Notes: generated by a model not told the origin, from the sequence alone. Shown: positions 1-6,315, counted from the stretch's first letter. The stretch: DNA of 8,138 nucleotides from an uncultured Eubacteriales bacterium (GCA_900551495.1 URWG01000079.1:1-8138); one strand, 5' to 3'. Translations and numbers: made by a program.

Positions 1-97
1 GCGCCTTTGGCGCTATAAAAAGCTTTTCAAGCTTTTTAACAGATTCTAGTATAATACAAACCCCTTCCGCATAGGTTGTGCGGGAGGGGATTTTTTT
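1..97 (+). repeat. Structured intergenic repeat, copy 1
   Basis: In order, this holds hairpin A (GCGCC-TTT-GGCGC, 1-13), hairpin B (AAAAAGCTT-TTC-AAGCTTTTT, about 17-37), an AT-rich linker with a TATAAT box (50-55), and a GC-rich hairpin C ending in a T tract. Bases 1-60 match 1354-1412 with only a few differences. The decamer TGTGCGGGAG (77-86) recurs at nearly the same distance from the TATAAT-like box in copy 2. Hairpin B has A and T flanks like a short bidirectional terminator. The element may start before the window. Whether it is a mobile terminator, a small-RNA gene or a promoter-leader unit cannot be told from two copies. Confidence 0.7.
61..97 (+). terminator. Terminator-like hairpin in the leader of the M14 peptidase gene
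   Basis: An 11-bp stem pairs 61-71 with 79-89 (one T-G wobble) around a 7-base loop, followed by A and seven T's (91-97). By form this is a textbook Rho-independent terminator, either for a gene left of the window or as an attenuator. It is odd because the 3' arm contains the only good SD (GGAGG, 83-87) for the following gene, and the T tract contains that gene's likely TTG start (96-98). Confidence 0.65.
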
Positions 98-1295
98 GAG
101 CTTAACCGATCTTGCGCTGCGTCGTGCAGGGGTGTTGTCGCTTGCGGAATTTCAGCTTCGTGAGGGGCTGTATCCTTCCGGTCGCGAGGATGTGCTGACG
201 ATGCAGCGGTTGACACCGTTTCTGCTCGGCTACGAGCGCTATATGGTCCAAAAGGGCGATACCTACTATAAGCTCGCCCGCCGCTTCGGTACCGATGTCC
301 GCGCCATCCGTACCGCGAATCCGAATCAGAATCCGCAGCTTCTCCGCGTCGGGCAGTATCTGACGGTCCCGTTCGGTTTTCCTGTAGTACCGACGGATGT
401 ACCGTTTACCTCGGAGCTGGTCAATATCTGTGCACAGGGCTTGACGGCGCGTTACCCGTTTATCTCGCGGAGCATTGCTGCGACCAGTGCCTACGGAAGA
501 AACGTTGTGCTGCTGCAAATGGGCGAGGGGCGGCGGAGCGTCCTTTATAACGCCAGCCACCACGCAAACGAATGGATCACCACGCCGGTCGTGCTGCACT
601 TTTTGGAGCAGTACGCGGAGGCGGTCGCCAATGAGGACAGAATCTTCGGCTTGGAGGCGACGGCACTGTTCCGCAACACGCGGCTGGACATGGTGCCAAT
701 GGTCAATCCCGACGGTGTGGATCTCGTGACGGGTGCAATCGAGCCGGGAAGCGCACAATATGAGGTCGCGCAGCTAATCGCAGCATATTATCCGAGCATT
801 CCGTTCCCGGACGGCTGGAAGGCGAATCTGATGGGGGTCGATCTGAACCTGAATTATCCGGCGGGCTGGGAGCAGGCGCGGGAGAATAAATTTGCTTTGG
901 GCTTTACGGGACCTGCGCCGCGGGACTATGTAGGGGAGGCACCGCTCGATCAGCCGGAGAGCGCGGCAATGGCGCGGCTGACACGGGAGACACAGCCCCG
1001 CTTGACGCTCTCCTACCACGCGCAGGGCGAGGTTATTTATTGGAAGTTTATGGACTTGGAGCCTGCAGGCGCGGAGGAGCTGGGACAGGAATTTGCGCGG
1101 GTGAGCGGCTACGCGCTGGAAAATACGCCCTTTGTCTCGGGCTTCGCGGGCTATAAGGACTGGTTCATTCAGGACTTTGACCGTCCCGGCTATACGATTG
1201 AGGTCGGCTTGGGGGAAAGCCCGCTGCCCCTGTCACAGTTTGACCGCATCTATCGGGACAATCTCGGGATCCTTACGCTCGGGCTTCAAGTGTAA
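96..1295 (+). CDS. LysM-containing M14-family peptidase (probable gamma-D-glutamyl-diaminoacid endopeptidase)
   Basis: This zinc peptidase probably cleaves the gamma-D-Glu to diaminopimelate bond of peptidoglycan peptides, as sporulation endopeptidase I of the M14C group does. Numbering from TTG at 96 (399 aa): residues 1-46 resemble a shrunken peptidoglycan-binding domain ending in PFLLGY. A LysM domain spans about 48-93 (YMVQKGDTYYKLARRFGT, then GQYLTVP). The catalytic domain fills the rest. Zinc ligands are H156 and E159 (HHANEW) and H308 (SYHAQGE); the general base is E369 (GYTIEVG). NPDG and DLNLNYPAGW are also family-like. No signal peptide or membrane segment is visible, so secretion is unproven. 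TTG is preferred for its GGAGG 8 bases upstream; GTG at 78 is in frame but lacks an SD. The start is uncertain because the SD lies in a terminator-like stem. ATG at 201 would remove the N-terminal remnant but keep LysM. The family assignment is secure; the exact bond cleaved is inferred. Confidence 0.88.
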   Translation: MSLTDLALRRAGVLSLAEFQLREGLYPSGREDVLTMQRLTPFLLGYERYMVQKGDTYYKLARRFGTDVRAIRTANPNQNPQLLRVGQYLTVPFGFPVVPTDVPFTSELVNICAQGLTARYPFISRSIAATSAYGRNVVLLQMGEGRRSVLYNASHHANEWITTPVVLHFLEQYAEAVANEDRIFGLEATALFRNTRLDMVPMVNPDGVDLVTGAIEPGSAQYEVAQLIAAYYPSIPFPDGWKANLMGVDLNLNYPAGWEQARENKFALGFTGPAPRDYVGEAPLDQPESAAMARLTRETQPRLTLSYHAQGEVIYWKFMDLEPAGAEELGQEFARVSGYALENTPFVSGFAGYKDWFIQDFDRPGYTIEVGLGESPLPLSQFDRIYRDNLGILTLGLQV

Positions 1296-1304
1296 TACGG
1301 ATTC

Positions 1305-1325
1305 TTGATGAAAATATTTCATCAA
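1305..1325. repeat. Perfect palindrome after the M14 peptidase gene
   Basis: TTGATGAAA, three bases, then TTTCATCAA gives a perfect 9-bp stem starting 9 bases after the peptidase stop codon. There is no following T run on either strand, so it is not a standard terminator. It could protect the mRNA 3' end or bind a protein. Confidence 0.55.
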
Positions 1326-1353
1326 CGATGCACCGCCTCATGCAGAATCAGAT

Positions 1354-1460
1354 GCGACTTTGTCGCTATAAAAAGCTTTTCAGGCTTTTTAACAGATTTT
1401 AGTATAACAAAGCAGAGCCGATGACACTCTCTGTGCGGGAGCTTGTCATCGGCTCTGCCT
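1354..1460 (+). repeat. Structured intergenic repeat, copy 2
   Basis: This repeats the layout of 1-97. Hairpin A is GCGAC-TTT-GTCGC (1354-1366). Hairpin B is AAAAAGCTT-TTC-AGGCTTTTT (about 1370-1390), with one T-G wobble. A TATAAC box (1403-1408) follows, then a large hairpin C (1412-1458) whose loop holds TGTGCGGGAG (1432-1441). Compared with copy 1, hairpin A has a C-G pair replaced by A-T, so pairing is kept. Hairpin C differs in stem sequence. The element sits between the convergent ends of the peptidase gene and radC and may terminate both. Confidence 0.72.
1409..1460 (-). terminator. Terminator of the uvrA-radC operon
   Basis: A perfect 15-bp stem pairs 1412-1426 with 1444-1458 around a 17-base loop, two bases past the radC stop codon. 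On the - strand the stem is followed by TTTGTTATA, a modest T tract. On the + strand it is followed by CTTTAA, which is weaker. The very long perfect stem right after radC supports a terminator role for the leftward operon. Confidence 0.65.
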
Positions 1461-2123
1461 TTAATAGCTGTAGAGATAGCCGCTGTCGCGCAGCGAGACG
1501 TAATCGTCGTCGGCGACAATGATGTGGTCGATCAGAAGGATGTCCAAAACGTCCAGCGCCTCCTTCAGGCGCGTTGTGAGCTGAATATCCTCGCGCGAGG
1601 GAATGGCAATGCCGGACGGGTGATTGTGCGCGAGCACGACCGCCGAAGCGTTGCAAGCCAATGCCTCCTGCACCATGCGGCGGGCGGGAACGTTGGCGGA
1701 ATTGACGCTGCCGTGACCGAGCAGTCGGCAGTTGAGCACCTTTCCCGCAGCGTCGAGCGAGAGCAGATAGACCATCTCATCCTTTGCGCCGTAGAAATAG
1801 GGGAGAAGGTATTTCCCGATGGCTGCACTGTCTGTCAGACGCTGCTCCGTCTGACAGCGCGAGAGGAAATAGCGCCGATGCAGCTCGGGGACCAGCCGTA
1901 GCAACAGAATACAGTCCTCATCCAGACCCTCCACTGCGGCAAGCTCCTCGTTTCCTGCCTCCAAAATTGCCGCCATGTTCGGAAACCTCTCCAACAGCAG
2001 CTCCGCCCGACGCTTGGCATCCTCTCTGCCCGCAAAGCGCAGCAGAAGCTCCAAAAGCTCCGCGTCGGTCAGCGCGTCGGGAGTGCGGAGCAGAAAGCGC
2101 CGTACCAATCGATCCTCAGCCAT
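1461..2123 (-). CDS. radC: RadC/MPN-domain (JAMM) DNA-repair-associated protein
   Basis: This 220-aa protein is of normal RadC length. Residues 1-75 form the helix-hairpin-helix-like N-terminal part (PDALTDAELLELLLRF, then AAVEGLDEDCILLL). The MPN domain spans about 97-220. Metal-binding JAMM residues are visible: the H-x-H motif in AHNHPSGIAIPSREDI (H166, H168, S170, D179) and the upstream acidic residue E116 in KDEMVYLLSLD. The motif predicts a zinc metallopeptidase-like fold. The link of RadC to DNA repair is historical and its biochemical role is unresolved in the family. ATG at 2123 follows GGAGGG, with three bases between the two. That SD lies inside the last codons of uvrA, and the two genes overlap by 8 bases, so translation is probably coupled. 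Confidence 0.95.
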   Translation of the reverse strand: MAEDRLVRRFLLRTPDALTDAELLELLLRFAGREDAKRRAELLLERFPNMAAILEAGNEELAAVEGLDEDCILLLRLVPELHRRYFLSRCQTEQRLTDSAAIGKYLLPYFYGAKDEMVYLLSLDAAGKVLNCRLLGHGSVNSANVPARRMVQEALACNASAVVLAHNHPSGIAIPSREDIQLTTRLKEALDVLDILLIDHIIVADDDYVSLRDSGYLYSY

Positions 2124-4953
2124 GGTGTCCCTCCAGCATTTTTTTCAGATACCTTCCCGTGAAGGAGGCATCGCAGGCGGCGATCTGCTCGGGCGTGCCG
2201 GTCGCAACGATCGTGCCGCCGCCGTCCCCGCCCTCGGGTCCGAGGTCGATCAGATAGTCCGCCGTTTTAATTACGTCCAAATTGTGCTCGATTACCAATA
2301 CCGTGTTGCCCGCATCAACCAGCTTTTCCAAGACCTCAAGGAGCTTCTGCACGTCGTACATATGCAAGCCGGTTGTCGGCTCGTCCAAAATGTAGAGCGT
2401 CCGCCCCGTGGCGACGCGGGACAGCTCCGTTGCCAGCTTGACGCGCTGCGCTTCGCCGCCGGAAAGAGTGGTCGAGCTTTGCCCGAGCTTGATGTAGCCC
2501 AAGCCGACCTCCGCCAGCGTCGCGACCTTTTCCCGCAGCCGCGGCTGATTTTCAAAGAAGGTGAGCGCTTCGTCCACCGTCATTTCCAGCACGTCGGAGA
2601 TCGTCTTGCCGCGGTAGGTGATCTCCAGCGTCTCGCGGTTATAGCGCTTGCCGTGGCAGACCTCACAGGGAACATAGACATCGGGCAAAAAATGCATTTC
2701 GATCTTGACCAGTCCGTCGCCGCAGCAGGCTTCGCAGCGCCCTCCCTTGATGTTGAAGGAGAAGCGTCCCGGTCCGTAGCCGCGCTCCTTTGCCGCAGCG
2801 GTCGAGGCGAAGAGGTCGCGGATGTCCGAAAACAGCCCCGTATAGGTTGCCGGGTTGGAGCGGGGCGTCCGTCCGATGGGGCTTTGGTCAATGACGATGA
2901 CCTTGTTCAGCGCGTCGATTCCCTCGGCGCGGTCGTGCTTCCCCGCGCGGACGCGGGCATGATTGAGTGTCGCGGCAAGCTTTTTTGCAATGATCTCGTT
3001 GACGAGCGAGGATTTTCCCGAGCCGGAGACACCGGTGACGCACGTCAGCGTGCCGAGCGGAATGTGGACGTCGATACCGTTCAGATTGTTCTCGCGGCAG
3101 CCGTAGAAGGAGAGCGTTTTTCCGTTTCCCGCGCGGCGCTCCGTCGGGACGGGGATCGAGCGCGCACCGGAGAGGTATTGCCCCGTGATGCTCTCGGGCG
3201 ATGCCATGATCTGCTCCGGCGTGCCGGCGGCGACGATCTTTCCACCGTGGATTCCCGCGCCCGGTCCGACATCTACGATAAAGTCTGCGGCGCGCATGGT
3301 ATCCTCGTCGTGCTCGACGACGATCAGCGTATTGCCGAGATCGCGCAGACGGCGCAGCGTTTCCAGCAGCTTGTTGTTGTCCCGCTGGTGCAGACCGATG
3401 CTCGGCTCGTCAAGAATATACAGAACGCCCATCAGCGAGGAGCCGATCTGCGTAGCCAAACGGATGCGCTGTGCCTCGCCGCCGGAGAGCGTTCCCGCTG
3501 AGCGGGAAAGCGTCAGATATTGCAGCCCGACGCTCTGCAAAAAGCCCAGCCGCGACCGCAGCTCGCGGAGAATCTGATCGGCAATGACCGACTGCATCCC
3601 CTCCAAATGCAGCTCATTCAGGAAGGCAAGCTCCTTCTTGACCGAAAGCTCGCAGAACTGCGTGACGGAAAGCCCGCCGACCGTGACGGCGCCCGCAATA
3701 TCGGACAGGCGGCTGCCGTGGCAGCGCGGGCAGGGAGAGGTGGTCATGCACTCCTCCAGCTCCTTGCGGACGGCGTCGGACTGCGTTTCGCGGAAGCGGC
3801 GCTCAAGATTCGGGACGATGCCCTCAAACGCCTGCTCCAGGGTACCGCGTCCGTTGCCGCGCTCGTAGCAGAGCGTCAGCTTTTCGCCGCCCGTGCCGTA
3901 GAGGATCACGTTCATCGCTTCCTCGGAAAGCGTGTTGATGGGTGCGTGGAGGTCAAAGTGATACCTCTGCGAGAGCGCCTCAAAGTACATACGGGAGATG
4001 GAATCGCCCTTGATATTGCCCCAGCCGCTTGCCTGAATTCCTCCGTCAAAAATCGACAGCGCAGGGTCGGGGATAATCAGCGCGGGATCGACCTTCAGGC
4101 GGAAGCCCAAACCCGAGCACTCGGGGCAGGCACCGAGGGGATTGTTGAACGAAAACAGGCGCGGCGAAAGCTCCGGAACGGAAATGCCGCACTCCTCGCA
4201 GGCGTAATTGCGGGAGAACAGCGTCTCCTCACCGGTGTCGGGGCACTGAATGATGACAATGCCGCCCGCGTGGTTGAGCGCCGTTTCGAGCGAGTCGGTC
4301 AGGCGGCGGGTAATGCCCTCACGCAGCACCAGACGGTCCACGACCAGCTCGATTTGATGTTTTTTGTTCTTGTCCAGCGAAATTTCCTCGCTGAGATCGT
4401 AGAGCGCACCGTCGATACGCACACGGGAAAAGCCGCCGCGCCGTGCGCTTTCAATGACCTTTGCGTGCTCGCCCTTTTTGCCGCGCACGACGGGCGCCAA
4501 TACCTGAAAGCGCGTGCCCTCCGGCAGCTCCAGTACGCGGTCAACGATCTGATCGATGCTCTGACGGCGAATCTCCCTGCCGCATTTCGGGCAGTGGGGG
4601 ATGCCGACCCGCGCCCAAAGCAAACGCAGATAGTCATAGATCTCCGTCACCGTGCCGACGGTGGAGCGGGGATTTTTTGAGGTGGTCTTTTGATCGATGG
4701 AGATCGCGGGGGACAGACCCTCGATCAGATCAACGTCGGGCTTGTCCATCTGACCGAGAAACTGCCGCACATAGGCGGACAGCGACTCGACATATCGCCG
4801 CCGTCCCTCGGCATAGATCGTATCGAACGCGAGTGAGGACTTGCCCGAGCCGGAAAGCCCCGTAAAAACACAGAGCGCGTCGCGCGGAATTTCAACGTCA
4901 ACATTTTTGAGGTTGTTTTCCCGAGCGCCCCGAACCAAAATCGAATTTCGCAT
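2116..4953 (-). CDS. uvrA: Excinuclease ABC subunit A (UvrA), ATP-dependent DNA damage sensor
   Basis: UvrA dimers recognise distorted DNA and load UvrB in nucleotide excision repair in the cytoplasm. The 945-aa product has full family length and two ABC modules. Module 1 has Walker A GLSGSGKSS (32-40), signature LSGGEAQ (489-495) and Walker B LYILDEPSIGLH (511-522). Module 2 has Walker A GVSGSGKSS (641-649), signature LSGGEAQ (830-836) and Walker B LYILDEPTTGLH (853-864). Zinc modules are C252/C255 with C276/C279, and C740/C743 with C763/C766. Additional CxxC pairs occur at 121/124 and 408/411. The second zinc module reads CEACCGDG, with an extra Cys. ATG at 4953 is chosen because GGAGG stands 6 bases upstream and MRNSILVRGARENN is the usual N-terminus. 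The in-frame ATG at 5001 lies at the predicted transcription start and is rejected. No uvrB lies in the window; radC follows in the same operon. Confidence 0.98.
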   Translation of the reverse strand: MRNSILVRGARENNLKNVDVEIPRDALCVFTGLSGSGKSSLAFDTIYAEGRRRYVESLSAYVRQFLGQMDKPDVDLIEGLSPAISIDQKTTSKNPRSTVGTVTEIYDYLRLLWARVGIPHCPKCGREIRRQSIDQIVDRVLELPEGTRFQVLAPVVRGKKGEHAKVIESARRGGFSRVRIDGALYDLSEEISLDKNKKHQIELVVDRLVLREGITRRLTDSLETALNHAGGIVIIQCPDTGEETLFSRNYACEECGISVPELSPRLFSFNNPLGACPECSGLGFRLKVDPALIIPDPALSIFDGGIQASGWGNIKGDSISRMYFEALSQRYHFDLHAPINTLSEEAMNVILYGTGGEKLTLCYERGNGRGTLEQAFEGIVPNLERRFRETQSDAVRKELEECMTTSPCPRCHGSRLSDIAGAVTVGGLSVTQFCELSVKKELAFLNELHLEGMQSVIADQILRELRSRLGFLQSVGLQYLTLSRSAGTLSGGEAQRIRLATQIGSSLMGVLYILDEPSIGLHQRDNNKLLETLRRLRDLGNTLIVVEHDEDTMRAADFIVDVGPGAGIHGGKIVAAGTPEQIMASPESITGQYLSGARSIPVPTERRAGNGKTLSFYGCRENNLNGIDVHIPLGTLTCVTGVSGSGKSSLVNEIIAKKLAATLNHARVRAGKHDRAEGIDALNKVIVIDQSPIGRTPRSNPATYTGLFSDIRDLFASTAAAKERGYGPGRFSFNIKGGRCEACCGDGLVKIEMHFLPDVYVPCEVCHGKRYNRETLEITYRGKTISDVLEMTVDEALTFFENQPRLREKVATLAEVGLGYIKLGQSSTTLSGGEAQRVKLATELSRVATGRTLYILDEPTTGLHMYDVQKLLEVLEKLVDAGNTVLVIEHNLDVIKTADYLIDLGPEGGDGGGTIVATGTPEQIAACDASFTGRYLKKMLEGHHG

Positions 4954-4979
4954 AAATTGCCTCCGTGATATGCGTTTCG

Positions 4980-4997
4980 GCAGCGAAGATGCGCTGC
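4980..4997 (-). promoter_or_regulatory. 5'-leader hairpin of the uvrA transcript
   Basis: GCAGCG-N6-CGCTGC forms a perfect 6-bp GC-rich stem. If transcription begins near 5001, as the promoter predicts, this hairpin is almost at the 5' end of the uvrA-radC mRNA. It leaves the SD (about 4960-4964) free. A role in mRNA stability is possible but not shown. Confidence 0.4.
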
Positions 4998-5007
4998 TCA
5001 TCTGACT

Positions 5008-5036
5008 ATTATATCATATTGTTCCCTACCGAACAA
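5008..5036 (-). promoter_or_regulatory. uvrA promoter
   Basis: On the - strand there is a -35 box TTGTTC (5036-5031), a 17-base spacer and a perfect -10 TATAAT (5013-5008). The predicted start near 5001 gives a leader of about 48 bases before the uvrA ATG. The -35 box is one arm of an inverted repeat, which suggests repression at this site. Confidence 0.65.
5019..5036. promoter_or_regulatory. Inverted repeat overlapping the uvrA -35 box, candidate damage-response operator
   Basis: TTGTTC-CCTACC-GAACAA is a perfect 6-bp inverted repeat with 6-base spacing, lying over the -35 box of uvrA. Classical Firmicute LexA boxes read GAAC-N4-GTTC, so arm order and spacing differ here. Location and gene content suggest a regulatory operator, possibly for a divergent LexA or another repressor. 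The regulator is not known from this sequence. Confidence 0.5.
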
Positions 5037-5067
5037 CAGGAAATTGCAGAAAAGTTTTCGTATCCGC

Positions 5068-5096
5068 TTGCGTTTCGACTAAAAATACGATATGAT
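5068..5096 (+). promoter_or_regulatory. Putative promoter of the kinase-like gene
   Basis: A -35 like TTGCGT (5068-5073), a 17-base spacer and a -10 TATGAT (5091-5096) lie about 90 bases before the kinase-like gene. The -35 matches the consensus at only three of six positions, so this is a weak to moderate sigma-A candidate. A short inverted repeat, CTGTA-N10-TACAG (5152-5171), lies between it and the SD. Confidence 0.4.
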
Positions 5097-5187
5097 GAAG
5101 AAGCAGGCGACAGAATTCGACAATGCAGCTTTTTCCATGTAAATTCCGTCCCTGTATGACAGAAAATACAGCGGAGGCGGTGAAAAC

Positions 5188-6270
5188 ATGGGCGGTCAGA
5201 TCAAGCAGGTGCTGGGGCTGTTTGCGCAGCCTGCATTTTTTGTAACGGACGGGACGGTCTCCTGGTGCAACAGCGCCTGCGGGACACTGCTTTCGGTCGG
5301 CGCGGAGATCGCTGCCTTCCTTGAGGATGTGTCGCTGTATGAGCTTTGGGATCGGAGCGGAACACTTCAGATCTCGTTGTCGCTCTCGGGAGAGGAATAT
5401 AACGCCTCGGTCTGCGTGACGCCCGAGGGGGAGCTGTTCGTTGCGACGCGCCGTGTCTCCGAGCTGAGTATTACAGCAAAGACCGTCGTTAAAGTCTCGG
5501 CAACACTGCGCCGCCCGGTGCATCAGATGCTCAGCGCTGCGGGCACGCTGTTTGAAACGCTGGACGAGAATACGGAGCCAAAGCTGCTGAACGCCGCCTC
5601 GCAGCTCAATCAGTCGGTTTATCGGCTGCTGCGCCTGTGCGGGCAGATGTCCGACGGCGGCGGGCTGCTCCTGCACCGCAAGGAGGCGCACCGCCTACCG
5701 ACGGAGATGTCAAGCTTCTTCCGCGCGTTTATTGAGCAGGCGCGTCCGCTTGTCGAATCTGCGGGCGTGGAACTGCTGTTTACCGATCTCGATGCGCCGC
5801 TTCAGGCAGATGTCGATACGGAGCTGCTGAAACGGGCGATGTATAACCTCCTGTCCAATGCACTGACCTACTGCCACAGCGGCGGTAAGATCACGGTCCG
5901 TCTGCAAAAGCAGCAGCGGCAGCTTCTGATCCATGTGACCGATGACGGTGAGGGCATTGCGCCGGCGGTGCTGGCAACACTGTTTGAGCGCTTTTCCGAG
6001 CATCCGGTCGGCGATTCCCGCTGGGGGGTCGGACTGGGACTGCCGATGGTGCAGGAAATCGCCCGCCTGCACAACGGGGCGCTCACCATCCACGACAACG
6101 GCGGCGCTCGCGGGACGACGGTAACGGTTTCGCTTTCGCTTGACCCGGCACCGCTCTCTTTGCACAGCCGAACGGTCGGCTATGATTATTGCAGCGGGTA
6201 TCACCACGGGCTGGTCGAGTTGTCCGATGTTCTTGAGGCAAAAATGTTCAACCCGAACGAAGTTCTGTAA
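5188..6270 (+). CDS. Histidine-kinase-like protein with intact HATPase domain and degenerate phospho-acceptor site
   Basis: This 360-aa protein has no obvious membrane segment and is probably cytosolic. Residues about 1-92 look like a small PAS-type sensor (QPAFFVTDGTVSWCNSA). Residues about 95-155 form the dimerisation helices. About 205-318 is the ATP-binding domain: N box RAMYNLLSNALTY (216-228), G1 DDGEGIAP (252-259), F box LFERFSE (265-271) and G2 WGVGLGLPMVQEIA (279-292). The usual H-box SHELRTP aligns with SATLRRP (104-110), so Ala105 replaces the phosphorylated His. His112 is nearby but out of register. Such a protein may bind ATP and act as a pseudokinase or partner rather than a classical phosphodonor. 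No response regulator follows. The 40-aa tail after the ATPase domain is unassigned. ATG at 5188 has GGAGG about 10 bases upstream. The next gene, yabP, starts 45 bases downstream on the same strand. Confidence 0.85.
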   Translation: MGGQIKQVLGLFAQPAFFVTDGTVSWCNSACGTLLSVGAEIAAFLEDVSLYELWDRSGTLQISLSLSGEEYNASVCVTPEGELFVATRRVSELSITAKTVVKVSATLRRPVHQMLSAAGTLFETLDENTEPKLLNAASQLNQSVYRLLRLCGQMSDGGGLLLHRKEAHRLPTEMSSFFRAFIEQARPLVESAGVELLFTDLDAPLQADVDTELLKRAMYNLLSNALTYCHSGGKITVRLQKQQRQLLIHVTDDGEGIAPAVLATLFERFSEHPVGDSRWGVGLGLPMVQEIARLHNGALTIHDNGGARGTTVTVSLSLDPAPLSLHSRTVGYDYCSGYHHGLVELSDVLEAKMFNPNEVL

Positions 6271-6296
6271 TATTTTCAACCTCCGCGCCGTATATA
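6267..6296 (+). promoter_or_regulatory. Possible sigma-E-type promoter of yabP-yabQ
   Basis: GTAATATT (6267-6274) resembles the -35 of mother-cell sigma-E promoters. It is followed after 14 bases by CGTATATA (6289-6296), a partial match to CATACA-type -10 boxes. yabP and yabQ are known sigma-E regulon members in Bacillus, which makes a promoter here plausible. The -10 match is imperfect, and the predicted start near 6303 would fall in the SD, so confidence is low. Confidence 0.3.
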
Positions 6297-6307
6297 TAGG
6301 GCGGAGG
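6280..6307 (+). promoter_or_regulatory. Hairpin covering the yabP ribosome binding site
   Basis: CCTCCGC (6280-6286) pairs with GCGGAGG (6301-6307). Two more C-G pairs extend the stem past one bulged G, and the loop is AT-rich (GTATATATA). The 3' arm includes most of the yabP SD (GGAGGG, 6303-6308). In a transcript reading through from the kinase-like gene, this would hide the SD. Confidence 0.55.
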
Positions 6308-6315
6308 GATGGCAA

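Noticed and set aside
78..95. GTG at 78 as start of the M14 peptidase
   Set aside because: No SD precedes it and it lies inside the hairpin; TTG at 96 has GGAGG at good spacing, though the start remains uncertain.
1975..4680. Long open frames on the + strand opposite uvrA (1975-3501 and 3520-4680)
   Set aside because: Their translations show no family pattern, and they mirror a complete, conserved UvrA on the other strand; GC-rich codons create such shadows.
4954..5001. Extended uvrA start at the ATG of 5001
   Set aside because: It lies at the predicted transcription start, has no SD, and the family N-terminus begins at the ATG of 4953, which has a GGAGG.
4965..5159. Small open frame in the uvrA/kinase intergenic region
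   Set aside because: It spans both divergent promoters and the inverted repeat, has no convincing SD and no recognisable protein pattern.
5152..5171. Inverted repeat CTGTA-N10-TACAG before the kinase-like gene
   Set aside because: Only 5-bp arms with a 10-base gap; short enough to arise by chance, so it is not listed as an operator.
4954..5187. Canonical Firmicute LexA box GAAC-N4-GTTC near uvrA
   Set aside because: Not found; the only strong symmetric site has the arms in the opposite order and a 6-base spacer.
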